Origin: Rothia uropygialis
Lineage (GTDB): Bacteria; Actinomycetota; Actinomycetes; Actinomycetales; Micrococcaceae
Assembly: GCF_004137765.1 (NCBI RefSeq)
Contig: NZ_NOIS01000001.1
Span: 310,001 to 374,000, forward strand
Length of the DNA stretch: 64,000 bases
Direction of reading: 5' to 3'
Shown here piece by piece: positions 45,426 through 54,284 of this stretch. Numbering within the stretch: the first letter of the stretch is position 1; the number at the start of each line of letters is the position of its first letter. The translations under genes were made by a program, and so were the position numbers. The notes below the pieces were generated by a model. The model saw nothing but the letters and a program-made list of their open reading frames with translations. It was not told the DNA's origin and searched no databases.

Positions 45426-46143
45426 ACCAAGAACCGCGACGGCGGTGCGGCAGGGGCTCGATCCGCGGACGAAGATCGTTCTGGTCATCGCGTGCAGCAT
45501 TGCGGTGATGAGCCCGGCCGGACTGCGATTCGTACCGGCCGTCCTGTTACTTGCGATTGGCCTCTCTGCCTGGGAGCTCGCCTGGGGTCGAGCGATCGGG
45601 GTGGTCCTGACCGCTGCCGCGATGGTCGCCCTGGGTTGGCTGCTGCCGGTGTGGTGGCCGAACCCGTTGACGGTGATCGTGTCACTGGCCTGCTCCTACC
45701 TGCTGCGCTTCGTCGCGGCCATCAGCGTCGGCATGCATGTGATCTCCACCACTTCCCCAACCCAACTCTCCGCGGGCCTGCGGGCCTGGCGGATCCCGCG
45801 CGCCATTGCGGTGACCCTGTCGGTCATGCTCCGGTTCTTCCCCGTCGTCGGGGCGGAAGCCGCCGCCGTCCTCGATGCGATGAAGCTGCGTGGACTCGTG
45901 GGAGTCCACGGCATCGTGCGCCACCCCATCCTCACGGTAGAGCGCTTCACCGTGCCGATGATCGCAGCCAGCCTCAGATCCAGCGAAGACCTCGCAGCGT
46001 CGGCGATCCTGCGCGGTCTCGGCTCCCGACGCACCCCGACCGCGATGCATCCGCCACGATTCAGGCCAACAGACCTAGCTCTCCTCCTGGCCGTCGCGGT
46101 ACTGACTGCTGCTACCCTGACCCAACCCTCACTGCTGACATGA
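45418..46143 (+). CDS. ECF transporter T component (CbiQ-like)
   Basis: A 241-residue membrane protein: N-terminal LDPRTKIVLVIACSIAVM, several hydrophobic segments (~20-70, 80-125, 215-235), and cytoplasmic coupling helices with ALDAMKLRGL-like and SAILRGLGSRR stretches, the A-x-x-x-R-G type motifs that bind ATPases. TTG start at 45418 overlaps the upstream stop by 8 bp. Links the S components to the double ATPase encoded next. Confidence 0.85.
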   Translation: MSEPRTATAVRQGLDPRTKIVLVIACSIAVMSPAGLRFVPAVLLLAIGLSAWELAWGRAIGVVLTAAAMVALGWLLPVWWPNPLTVIVSLACSYLLRFVAAISVGMHVISTTSPTQLSAGLRAWRIPRAIAVTLSVMLRFFPVVGAEAAAVLDAMKLRGLVGVHGIVRHPILTVERFTVPMIAASLRSSEDLAASAILRGLGSRRTPTAMHPPRFRPTDLALLLAVAVLTAATLTQPSLLT

Positions 46144-47639
46144 CTCTTGATACCTCCACCCACCGGGCCGCCGGAGACATCGGCATCGACGGCCTCACCT
46201 GGACCTACCCGTACGCCGACGCACCGAGCCTGCGCGACCTCACGTTGCACATCAGCCAGGGAGAGTTCGTCATCCTGTGCGGCGCGAGCGGCTCCGGCAA
46301 GTCCACCGTGCTGCGACTCATGAACGGCCTCATCCCGCACTTTCACGACGACGGAACACTCACCGGCTCTGTCCAGGTGAACGGGATCATCACCGCCGAG
46401 GCCGAGCTCGACGCGATCGGTCTGGCCACCGGCACCGTCCTGCAGCATCCCAGACGCCAGTTCTTCGCCGACACCGCACCGGAAGAGATCGCCTTCGCGA
46501 TGGAGAACTTCGGCACCCCGCCCGCCGAGATCCGGACCCGCGTCGAGGCGGTCCTCGAATCGCTGGCCGAAGGCGTGCCGGCCCGGCAGCGGCTGCAGCA
46601 CCTCTCCGGTGGTCAGCAGCAACAAGTCGCCATTGCAGCTGCTACTGCCCACCAGCCGCGCATCCTGCTGCTCGACGAACCCAGCTCGAACCTCTCTGCT
46701 GACGCCGTCACGCGCCTGACGCGTAGGCTCGGTCAACTCAAAGCCCAGGGTGTGACGATCGTGGTTGCCGAGCACCGTCTTCGCTACCTCCAGGATCTCG
46801 CCGACCGCGTCATCGTCATGCGCAACGGGCAGATCGACCTCGAATGGTCGGCTGATGCCTTCCGGACCGTCGCTGACCAGAAGCTCGCACGAGAAGGACT
46901 ACGCGGCGAACCCCAACCGATTGACCTTCCCACGCTCCCCGCAACGGGCCAGAGCATCCCGGCCCCAGCCGACGCACCGGTGAGCATCGACCGGGGACTC
47001 GCCCTCGAGCGGGTCGAGTGCCGTCTGGGCGGGCGCACCGTGCTGGACATCGAGAAAGCTGTTTTCCCCGCCGGTACCGTCACCGCGGTCCGCGGCGTCA
47101 ACGGGGCCGGCAAATCGACACTGGCCAGAATCATCACCGGCCTCCAACGCAGCCGCGGACGTATACGACTGAACGGCACGACCCAGTCCAGGCGTGCGCG
47201 CCAAAGAGCCAGCGCGATCGTGATGCAGGATGTGCAGCGGCAGATGTTCACCGACAGCGTCTCAGCAGAGATCGGCCTCGCCGCGACCGACGCCCAGACG
47301 CCACCTCACACCGCAGCCATCCTCGATGATCTCGACCTCGCCAAGTACGCCGACCGGCACCCGCTCTCCCTTTCCGGCGGTCAGCAGCAACGTCTCGTCG
47401 TCGCCGCCGTCCGGGTCGCCGGCCGCGCGGTCGTGGTCTTCGACGAGCCCAGCTCAGGCGTCGACCGCCGCCACCTGGCCTCCATCTCTCAACAGATCCG
47501 AGATGTAGCCGCCTCTGGTGCTGTTGTGCTCCTGATCAGCCACGACGACGACCTGCTCGCCCTCGCCGCCGACCAGCAGCTCATCCTCACACCGCCCGAC
47601 TCCCCCGTGCGGCAGACCGCGGGCAGTATCCCTGCATGA
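46140..47639 (+). CDS. ECF transporter double ATPase (A-A' fusion, CbiO-like)
   Basis: A 499-residue protein with two ABC domains in one chain. Domain 1 (~15-240): Walker A GASGSGKST, VLQHPRRQFFADT, LSGGQQQQVAIAAA, ILLLDEPSSNL, VAEHRL. Domain 2 (~285-490): Walker A GVNGAGKST, VMQDVQRQMFTDSV, LSGGQQQRLVVAAV, VVVFDEPSSGVD, ISHDDD. The Q-loop F-x-D/T pattern is typical of ECF ATPases. ATG 46140 overlaps the T-component stop (ATGA). Group-II-like stand-alone ECF module with dedicated S components in the same operon. Confidence 0.9.
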   Translation: MTLDTSTHRAAGDIGIDGLTWTYPYADAPSLRDLTLHISQGEFVILCGASGSGKSTVLRLMNGLIPHFHDDGTLTGSVQVNGIITAEAELDAIGLATGTVLQHPRRQFFADTAPEEIAFAMENFGTPPAEIRTRVEAVLESLAEGVPARQRLQHLSGGQQQQVAIAAATAHQPRILLLDEPSSNLSADAVTRLTRRLGQLKAQGVTIVVAEHRLRYLQDLADRVIVMRNGQIDLEWSADAFRTVADQKLAREGLRGEPQPIDLPTLPATGQSIPAPADAPVSIDRGLALERVECRLGGRTVLDIEKAVFPAGTVTAVRGVNGAGKSTLARIITGLQRSRGRIRLNGTTQSRRARQRASAIVMQDVQRQMFTDSVSAEIGLAATDAQTPPHTAAILDDLDLAKYADRHPLSLSGGQQQRLVVAAVRVAGRAVVVFDEPSSGVDRRHLASISQQIRDVAASGAVVLLISHDDDLLALAADQQLILTPPDSPVRQTAGSIPA

Positions 47640-47650
47640 AAGGACAACTG

Positions 47651-48967
47651 ATGACGGCCTCCAACTCCACTGCATCGTCACCTTGGACCGCAGAACCTGG
47701 CTCCCCACAGGCGAAATCGGCCCCGCAGATTCCCCTGGTCCTCGGAGCGGTGTTTATGGTCTACCTGGCGCAGATGACCCTCAACCCGATCATCGCCCCA
47801 CTCTCGCGTGAGGTCGGCTTGGCCGAGTGGCAGGTCGGAGCCACCATCAGCACCGCCGCGCTCATGTTGGTGACCACCAGCCAGCTCTGGGGCCGTCGCT
47901 CCCAATCCTGGGGCCGCAAGCCAGTCCTCGTCGCCGCCCTCGGACTCGGCACGGTCACGACGGCGGCCTTCGCTCTGGTCTCCTGGCTAGGCATGGTCGG
48001 CGCGATCACCGGGATCGTGCTGTTCGCGTTGTTCGTCGCGCTGCGCGGCGTCGGGTTCGGGGCGGCCATCGCCGCGATCCCGCCCACCGCGCAGGCATAC
48101 ATCGCCGACGTCACCGACGATGAGTCGACCCGGGTCAAAGGCATGGCCGGCGTGGGTGCGGCCCAGGGTGTGGCGATGATCGGTGGCTCCGTCGTCGGCG
48201 GTCTGCTCGCCTTCTTCGGGCTGCTCACGCCGCTGGTCGTCGTCCCGGTCATGCTCGCGGTCGGCCTCGTTCTCGTCGCGACCCGACTGCGCCGTGAACC
48301 GCGGACTACCCTCATCGAGAAGCCGCGCAGTGTGAAGGCCACGGATTCGCGTGTGTGGCCGTTCCTGCTGGCCGGGTTCGGCATCTTCAGCGCGCTCGGC
48401 TTCATCCAGGTCATCACCGGCTTTATCGTCCAGGACCGGCTCGGGCTCGACGGCAGCACAGCCGGCGTCCTCACCGGGGCCGCGATGCTCGCCGCCGGCC
48501 TCGGCACCGTCATCGCTCAGGCGGTGATCGTCCCGCGCAGCGGATGGAGCCCGGCGAGCCTGCTGCGGGTCGGCGGCGGCATCGCCGTTCTGGGTTTCCT
48601 CCTACTCATCCCCGGCATCGGACCGCTCGCTTTGTTCGCATCCCTCGGGATCATCGGGCTCGGAATCGGCCTGGCCATGCCCGGCTACACCGCCGGCCCG
48701 ACCTTGCTCGTCGACCGCGAAGAGCAAGGCGGCCTCGCCGGCCTCAGCGCCGCCAACATGGGGCTGACCTTCGTCCTCGCACCCACCGCAGGCACTGCTC
48801 TCTACGGTCTCTGGGCGCCGCTGCCGGTCATCGTCGGCACCGCGATCATGGTCAGTGTCACCGTCTTCGTCCTCGTCCACCCCCGTTTCCGCCGTCTGCC
48901 CGCAGCCCCGGTCGAGACCTCGCCAGCGGCACTGACGGACCCATCAGCACGTACCAGATCCGACTGA
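47651..48967 (+). CDS. MFS transporter, last gene of the island operon
   Basis: A 438-residue, 12-helix major facilitator: VLGAVFMVYLAQMTLNPIIAPLSREVGLAEWQVG at the N-terminus, the A-motif-like GRRSQSWGRKPV in loop 2-3, and PGYTAGPTLLVDREEQGGLAG in the C-half. Start chosen at 47651, with AAAGGA 6 nt upstream; an ATG at 47636 overlaps the ATPase stop (ATGA). Position resembles ybtX beside ybtPQ; it may export or recycle a metallophore, or be a separate efflux pump. Confidence 0.85.
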   Translation: MTASNSTASSPWTAEPGSPQAKSAPQIPLVLGAVFMVYLAQMTLNPIIAPLSREVGLAEWQVGATISTAALMLVTTSQLWGRRSQSWGRKPVLVAALGLGTVTTAAFALVSWLGMVGAITGIVLFALFVALRGVGFGAAIAAIPPTAQAYIADVTDDESTRVKGMAGVGAAQGVAMIGGSVVGGLLAFFGLLTPLVVVPVMLAVGLVLVATRLRREPRTTLIEKPRSVKATDSRVWPFLLAGFGIFSALGFIQVITGFIVQDRLGLDGSTAGVLTGAAMLAAGLGTVIAQAVIVPRSGWSPASLLRVGGGIAVLGFLLLIPGIGPLALFASLGIIGLGIGLAMPGYTAGPTLLVDREEQGGLAGLSAANMGLTFVLAPTAGTALYGLWAPLPVIVGTAIMVSVTVFVLVHPRFRRLPAAPVETSPAALTDPSARTRSD

Positions 48968-49215
48968 CGACCAGGGAGGGGGAGGAATAGCACCGTTTCA
49001 CGGCCGAAGTTGACAGCTCGGTCAATGCCCGCCTTCAACAGGCCGCGGGCCTCGTGAAAGGCACAGCCCTTACTGCGGTCGTCTCGCGTGCCTAAGGATG
49101 CGGGCTAGCCGAATCTCGAGGATTAGGCAGCCGGCACAGGAAGCGATGATCCCGAGGGCTTCCTCGGCAGGTTTTGGGCCTGGCCCGGAAGGGCCGTTCG
49201 CGACCGCCCCGAAGC
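48968..49215. other. Right edge of the island, no intact gene
   Basis: 248 bp between the convergent MFS and moeA-like genes. One plus-strand frame reads FTAEVDSSVNARLQQAAGLVK then a stop near 49094, possibly the tail of a lost gene, but I do not recognise it. No repeat, tRNA or integrase trace was seen. Confidence 0.35.
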
Positions 49216-50409
49216 TCAGCCCAGGGGCAGACAGCTGACCCGCTCGCCCGAATCGGCACCGTCCGGCGGGACGACGGCCAGGACATCCGCCGCCGCGAGA
49301 CCCGAAAGCATGTGTGCCTGCGTGCCGGGGCAGGGGAGGACGACGTCGCCGTCGAGCGTGCACGGGACGAGGCTCGTGTTCCCCTTGTGCGAGGCAGGCA
49401 TGTCCCTGCCGAGGACGGCCGGAAGAAGGGGTGGCAGAACCCGTCCCAGGAATCCGGCGAGGGCTACCGGTGCAAGTCCGTAGAGCGAGGTGTGCGCGGC
49501 GAGCGGATTCCCGGGCAGCCCCAGGACGATCCGGTCGCCGGGGAGGCGCCCGACGATGGTCGGATGCCCGGGGCGGACGGCGATCGACGTCGCGATCAGT
49601 TCCGTGCACATCTGCTCGAGTATCCTCCGCACGAAATCCTGGCTCGAGGAGCCCGAACCCCCCGTGAGGATCACGAGGTCGCCGCTTGCCCAGGAGACCC
49701 ACTCACGGATGACGTCGTGGTCGTCGTGGAGCCTCGTTCGTTCGGTGACGTTCGCGCCCCAACTACGCAACAGGTGCGGGAACTGGGCAGAGAAGGCGTC
49801 ACGAACCTCTCCGGGCTGGGGGACTCCGGAGGCAATCACCTCATTGCCCGTGAAGGCCATGCTGACGGTCATCGGGCGGTGCACGGAAACGATGTCGATG
49901 CCGCACGCCGAGAGCAGCGCGATGTGGCGGGGACCGAGCACGGTTGCTTCCGCGACCAATTCGGCTCCCTGGGCCATCTCCTCGCCGCGACGGCGCATGT
50001 CGCGACCGGGCGCATACGGGTGGTCCGGAAGGCAACGCACGGTCGCCCCCAGGGTTTCGGTGTGCTCGGCACGGACCACACCCTCGGTACCCTCGGGCAG
50101 CACGGAACCGGTCAGAACCGGCCAGGCCTCTCCGACACCGATCTGTCCGGTGCGACGGTGGATGTTGCGTTCGCCCGAAGAGCGCACCGGGCCCGAGAGC
50201 AGACGCCACGGTCCCGGACCGGCCACGGCGAAGCCGTCCATGGCCGAGGAATCGAAGTGCGGCACAGGTATAGGGGTCGCAATGGCCCTGGATGTCGTGG
50301 CCCCCAAAGCGTCCTCGAGCCGGACGTCCTCTGGCCTGTCCACGGACCGCCCGATATCACGGGCGAGTCCGTGCAATGCTTCGCGCACGTCGAGCCAGTC
50401 GCGTTTCAT
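49216..50409 (-). CDS. MoeA-like molybdopterin molybdenumtransferase, paralogue 1
   Basis: A 397-residue MoeA family protein: FDSSAMDGFAVAG (~52-64), VLTGSVLPEGTEGVVRAE (~98-115), a MoaB-like domain with AFTGNEVI and LTGGSGSSSQDFVRR (~240-256, replacing the more usual TSGGVSVGxxD), then LGLPGNPLAAHTSLYGL and a C-terminal domain IV. MoeA inserts molybdenum into adenylylated molybdopterin. The unusual Ser-rich loop makes a specialised or reduced function possible. Last gene of the minus-strand arm; its ATG overlaps the mobA stop (ATGA). A second moeA is at 54277. Confidence 0.88.
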   Translation of the reverse strand: MKRDWLDVREALHGLARDIGRSVDRPEDVRLEDALGATTSRAIATPIPVPHFDSSAMDGFAVAGPGPWRLLSGPVRSSGERNIHRRTGQIGVGEAWPVLTGSVLPEGTEGVVRAEHTETLGATVRCLPDHPYAPGRDMRRRGEEMAQGAELVAEATVLGPRHIALLSACGIDIVSVHRPMTVSMAFTGNEVIASGVPQPGEVRDAFSAQFPHLLRSWGANVTERTRLHDDHDVIREWVSWASGDLVILTGGSGSSSQDFVRRILEQMCTELIATSIAVRPGHPTIVGRLPGDRIVLGLPGNPLAAHTSLYGLAPVALAGFLGRVLPPLLPAVLGRDMPASHKGNTSLVPCTLDGDVVLPCPGTQAHMLSGLAAADVLAVVPPDGADSGERVSCLPLG

Positions 50410-51062
50410 CGGTCGCTCCCTTCGCTCATGGCCGTGAAACCGTGAGCCACGGCGTCTTCCCACGTGTCGACGTCGGCGCTCGCCCCGTCGGGGACCTCCA
50501 CCGCGACGGGGCCCAGGCGCTTCAAACGGGACATGACGGAAGCGTCGGCAGGCGTTCCGTCGAAGGCTTCCAACGCAGCCTCGAAGCGAACAACTGATAA
50601 GAGTGGTTGCAAACGGCCGCTGTCGGAGCCGATGTAGGCCGAGGCTTCCTCGGGTCCGGATTCGACGGCCCGGGCAAGGGCCGCGAGTCCGGGACCGGAA
50701 CGAGGCATGTCGGATGCGACCAGAAAAACCCACGTCCCTCGGACGTTGGCATGACCGCGTTCGGCGAGCGCTCGGAGGCCCGTACGAATAGCCGCGGCCG
50801 GGCCCGAGAACGGCGGATCTTCCCGCACCACTATGGAGGCCTGGGGGACCGGCAAATCGTCCGGGCCGACGACGACGGACTCGCAGGGTCCCGCGCTCGT
50901 ATGCTCTTCCAGCTCCGAAAGGACGACAGACAACAGGGTGCGGTCGCCGTTCTTCAGCAACGGCTTGTCAGGGGACACCGCCGGTGAGGACGCGTGCAGA
51001 CGCGAGGAGCGTCCTCCGGCCAGAACGAGCGCCAGGAAATCTGGACGGTGCACAGTGACCAT
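50406..51062 (-). CDS. mobA: Molybdenum cofactor guanylyltransferase-like NTP transferase (MobA-like)
   Basis: A 218-residue nucleotidyltransferase: FLALVLAGGRSSRL (P-loop-like LAGGxSxR), SPDKPLL (Lys), VVREDPPFSGPAAAIRTGL and WVFLVASDMPRSGP. MobA adds GMP (or a relative adds CMP, MocA) to Mo-molybdopterin. Context in a Mo-cofactor operon supports MobA; exact nucleotide is not determinable by eye. Overlaps the moeA-like gene by 4 bp and follows moaD by 3 bp. Confidence 0.88.
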   Translation of the reverse strand: MVTVHRPDFLALVLAGGRSSRLHASSPAVSPDKPLLKNGDRTLLSVVLSELEEHTSAGPCESVVVGPDDLPVPQASIVVREDPPFSGPAAAIRTGLRALAERGHANVRGTWVFLVASDMPRSGPGLAALARAVESGPEEASAYIGSDSGRLQPLLSVVRFEAALEAFDGTPADASVMSRLKRLGPVAVEVPDGASADVDTWEDAVAHGFTAMSEGSDR

Positions 51063-51065
51063 GGG

Positions 51066-51335
51066 CTAGCCTCCGGCGAAAGGCGGCATGATGTCGATCC
51101 GCTCGACGCCGTCCAAAGACGCCTCACGGCTTGCCCGCCGCCCGTCCATCAAGAATGAGCAACGAGGAAACACCTCGGCGAGGGTCAGGTCCGAGGCCCG
51201 ATGCTGCGTGTGCTCGCGGCCCAACCAGTCGACGAGCTCACCAAGCGTCCCGACCCCTGCGTGCCCCGGGTCCACGGTCTCAACGGTCTGGCCCCGGGCC
51301 GCTCGGGCGGCCGCGAAATAATGAATCGCAACCAA
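51066..51335 (-). CDS. moaD: Molybdopterin synthase small subunit MoaD
   Basis: An 89-residue ubiquitin-like sulfur carrier ending ERIDIMPPFAGG; the terminal Gly-Gly is thiocarboxylated and donates sulfur to precursor Z. The N-terminus MVAIHYFAAARAARG is typical. Between moaA (3 bp) and mobA (3 bp), clearly one operon. Its partner MoaE is in the opposite arm at 56520. Confidence 0.95.
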   Translation of the reverse strand: MVAIHYFAAARAARGQTVETVDPGHAGVGTLGELVDWLGREHTQHRASDLTLAEVFPRCSFLMDGRRASREASLDGVERIDIMPPFAGG

Positions 51336-51338
51336 TGC

Positions 51339-52406
51339 TCAGCCCCCGATCGCGCTCATGCTGCGGTCGGGCTGGACGAATCCTGGAGTGCCCAGTCCGA
51401 CCTTGGTCTGACCATGGGCTTTGGGCTTGGCCCACATGGCCGCGCGCCAGATATCGGCTATCTGCTCGTCGTTCGACCCGTCTCGTAGAGCGGCCATCAA
51501 ATCCGTCTCCTCGTGGGAGAACAAGCAACTGCGGATCTTGCCGTCCGCGGTGACCCTGGTACGGCTGCAGGCTTCGCAGAAGGGCTCGGTCACGGATGCG
51601 ATGATCCCGACCTGGCCGAGGACGTCGGCCTTTTCCCCCGAACCTGGGGCTGCCAAGGGACGTACGTCCCATAATTCGGCCGGCGCGGAGCCGCGAGGCT
51701 CCGATTGCGGACTCAGCTCGAAATCCTCGGAAATTCGTTCTCGAACTTCCCCTGCGGTGACCATGCCACTGCGAGTCCATTCGTGGTCGGCATCGAGAGG
51801 CATCTGCTCGATGAAACGAAGCTGGAAGCCGTGGCGAAGGGACCAATCGAGCAATTCCCCGGCCTGATCGTCGTTGATCCCGCGCATGAGGACGGCGTTG
51901 ATCTTGATGGGGTGTATTCCCGCCGCGGCCGCGGCTTCGAGGCCTCTGAGAACGTGAGGCAGGCGATCACGCCGGGTGATCTTCGCGAAGGTCTCCGGAC
52001 AGACCGTGTCCAAGGAAACGTTAATACGGTTCAGGCCCGCGTCAACCAATGTGTCGATCTTCTTTTCCAAGCCGATGCCGTTGGTCGTGATCGACATGGG
52101 CAGATCAGGATGAAGGCCGCGGAGATCGCCGATGATGTTCGCCAGATCAGCCCTGACCAAGGGTTCCCCACCGGTGAAGCGCACCTCTCGAATACCCAGG
52201 AGCCTGACGCCGATATCGGCAATCCGAACCGCCTCGGATGCGCTCAGGAGTTCGTTCTTCCCCAGCCAATCGAGGCCTTCTGCGGGCATGCAATACGTAC
52301 ACCGCAGGTTGCATTTGTCGATGAGGGACAGCCGGAGATCATTGGCCACACGTCCCCACTGGTCTTCCAAGAGTCCCAATGCCGCCTCCTCGCATAGAGC
52401 GTTCAC
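51339..52406 (-). CDS. moaA: GTP 3',8-cyclase MoaA
   Basis: A 355-residue radical SAM enzyme for the first step of molybdenum cofactor synthesis. N-terminal cluster motif CNLRCTYC, then VRFTGGEPLVR and ITTNGIGL; C-terminal second cluster CEACSRTR followed by a third Cys in IRSCLFSHEE; ends in Gly-Gly, as required for activity in the family. GTG start at 52406. Heads the minus-strand arm; divergent from modA over 188 bp with no clear riboswitch recognised. Confidence 0.95.
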   Translation of the reverse strand: MNALCEEAALGLLEDQWGRVANDLRLSLIDKCNLRCTYCMPAEGLDWLGKNELLSASEAVRIADIGVRLLGIREVRFTGGEPLVRADLANIIGDLRGLHPDLPMSITTNGIGLEKKIDTLVDAGLNRINVSLDTVCPETFAKITRRDRLPHVLRGLEAAAAAGIHPIKINAVLMRGINDDQAGELLDWSLRHGFQLRFIEQMPLDADHEWTRSGMVTAGEVRERISEDFELSPQSEPRGSAPAELWDVRPLAAPGSGEKADVLGQVGIIASVTEPFCEACSRTRVTADGKIRSCLFSHEETDLMAALRDGSNDEQIADIWRAAMWAKPKAHGQTKVGLGTPGFVQPDRSMSAIGG

Positions 52407-52594
52407 ATCCCACGGTACTCGCGATTGTCGGATTGCGGGAAAACTCCCCGAACCTCCCGAATCATCCGTTGACTACGAGTTATAACGGAGGGATGCAGAG
52501 GCGGCTCCAGGCCGCAGACCGCCACCGGACCTCGCGCTACGGTACATTCGCTGTCAGGGCATGGCCACGACGAACACCCAATGGAGGACGAAGT

Positions 52595-53425
52595 ATGAAA
52601 GCCCACCTGAACACTGATGTCAAGAACTCGGCTCGTCCGCGGGGTCGTCGAGGCGGTTTGATAGGAGCCATTGCGACGTCCGCGGTCGGCCTGATCCTGC
52701 TGACCGGGTGCGGAAGCCAGTCCAATGATTCGAGCTCCGCCGACGACAAGACCGTCAATGTCTTCGCGGCGGCGTCGCTGAACAAAGCGGGGGACGAACT
52801 GGCCTCAAAGTACAAGGAAAGCCACTCCGACACGGATATCAAGTGGAATTACGCTGGTTCCTCGGCACTGGTACAGCAGATCGACCAGGGCGCATCCCCG
52901 GACATGTTTGTCTCTGCGGACCAGCAGAACATGGACAAGGCCCTTAAGCTCGACGCCTTCAAGGATTCCCACGACACGTCCGTGATCGCGACGAATACAC
53001 TTCAGTTAGTGACCGCGCCCGGCAACCCGGGAAATATCCATTCGATTCAGGACGCCGCGGACAAACCCGTCGCAGTCTGTGCCGCCGAGGTACCGTGCGG
53101 GACCTTGGCCCAGCAAGCCCTGGACGCGGCGAACGTCAAACTCGACAACGCGAGCCAAGAAGCCAATGTATCGGCCGTGTCGACCAAAGTCAGCCAGGGA
53201 GAAGTGGACGCCGGATTCGTGTACTCCACGGACGCGCTGAACATGCAGAAGAACAACGAGGACATCTCGACGATCGACCTCAAGGGAATTCAGAACAATC
53301 AGTACCCTGCGGCCCTGACGGATACCGGCAAGAAGAACGGCGAGGCCAAAGACTTCTACAAGTGGCTCAAGAGCGATGACGCCAAACAGATCCTCGAGAA
53401 GTACGGCTTTGGCTCGGACGAATAA
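52595..53425 (+). CDS. modA: Molybdate-binding lipoprotein ModA
   Basis: A 276-residue periplasm-side binding protein: basic N-terminus, hydrophobic helix and lipobox LLTGC (Cys ~40), then VNVFAAASLNKAGDELASKY (oxyanion loop), WNYAGSSALVQQIDQGASPDMFVSADQQ and GFVYSTDALN, all typical of ModA. ATG at 52595 with GGAGGA upstream. Begins the plus-strand Mo operon; a -10-like TATAAC lies at 52481-52486. modB overlaps its 3' end. Confidence 0.95.
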   Translation: MKAHLNTDVKNSARPRGRRGGLIGAIATSAVGLILLTGCGSQSNDSSSADDKTVNVFAAASLNKAGDELASKYKESHSDTDIKWNYAGSSALVQQIDQGASPDMFVSADQQNMDKALKLDAFKDSHDTSVIATNTLQLVTAPGNPGNIHSIQDAADKPVAVCAAEVPCGTLAQQALDAANVKLDNASQEANVSAVSTKVSQGEVDAGFVYSTDALNMQKNNEDISTIDLKGIQNNQYPAALTDTGKKNGEAKDFYKWLKSDDAKQILEKYGFGSDE

Positions 53426-54284
53426 TTCGAATTATGCGTTCCCGGCATGGATGTACGTCCCAGCCGGGATCGCACTGCTGTTGGTCCTGGGGCCGCTGGT
53501 CGGACTGATCGTCAAGATCCCGTGGTCGCGGGCGGGCCACCTCCTGACGGAGCCGTCCGCGATGGAAGCCCTCGAGCTGTCCGTCACGACGGCCTGCGTC
53601 TCCACGGTGTGCTGCGTCGTCGTCGGAATTCCGCTGTCGCTGATGCTGACCCGTACCGGCCGGGCTCGAACCAATGAATCCGGCCGCATAGGGCCGGCAG
53701 GACTCGCATCCGCATTCAGCGGCCCCATCGCCTTCATCGTGTACGCTCCGCTGGTGCTCTCGCCCGTGGTTTCCGGCTTGGCCCTGATGTTCTTCTGGGG
53801 TCGCAACGGACTGTTCGGAAAAATTCTCGCCCAAGCGGACGTGACCATCGCATTCACGTCGTGGGCCGTGATTCTGGCCCAGGTATTCGTGTCGATGCCG
53901 TTCTTCGTCTCGACGGCAGTGACGGCTCTCTCCGCGATACCTCGCCGATACGAGGAGATCGCCGCGACCGAGGGGGCAACACGCGGTGAGATCATCCGCA
54001 AGGTCCTGCTGCCTCAGGCTGGGCCGGGGCTTCTGACCGCTGGCCTCCTGAGCTTCGCGCGGGCGCTCGGCGAATTCGGGGCGACCATTACCTTTGCCGG
54101 AAATATTGAAGGAACGACCCGGACCATTCCGCTCAACATAGAGATCGGGCTCAGCTCCAATGACGTCGACGCGGCACTCGGCAGCTGCATCATGCTACTG
54201 GCGCTGTACTTGCTGGTCGTGGGGCTGATGCTCCTCGCGAGATTCTTGGGAAGAGTTCGAAAGGCGGAGATCTCCTATGCATGA
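53376..54284 (+). CDS. modB: Molybdate ABC transporter permease ModB
   Basis: A 302-residue permease with about six helices: WMYVPAGIALLLVLGPLVGLI near residue 25, then helices ~65-90, 115-145, 155-180, 205-225 and 265-290, and the EAA loop EIAATEGATRGEIIRKVLLPQAGPGL. FARALGEFGATITFAGN is a ModB/CysT-type hallmark. Start at ATG 53376 overlaps modA by 50 bp; a TTG at 53409 (17-bp overlap) is plausible. No modC ATPase follows; moeA overlaps the end by 8 bp. It must use an ATPase encoded elsewhere. Confidence 0.92.
   Translation: MTPNRSSRSTALARTNNSNYAFPAWMYVPAGIALLLVLGPLVGLIVKIPWSRAGHLLTEPSAMEALELSVTTACVSTVCCVVVGIPLSLMLTRTGRARTNESGRIGPAGLASAFSGPIAFIVYAPLVLSPVVSGLALMFFWGRNGLFGKILAQADVTIAFTSWAVILAQVFVSMPFFVSTAVTALSAIPRRYEEIAATEGATRGEIIRKVLLPQAGPGLLTAGLLSFARALGEFGATITFAGNIEGTTRTIPLNIEIGLSSNDVDAALGSCIMLLALYLLVVGLMLLARFLGRVRKAEISYA

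Noticed and set aside
52469-52490. Possible ModE-like site or TTGACT/TATAAC promoter before modA
   Set aside because: TTGACT and TATAAC are only 6 bp apart and the inverted repeat is too weak to call an operator; only the -10-like TATAAC is mentioned.
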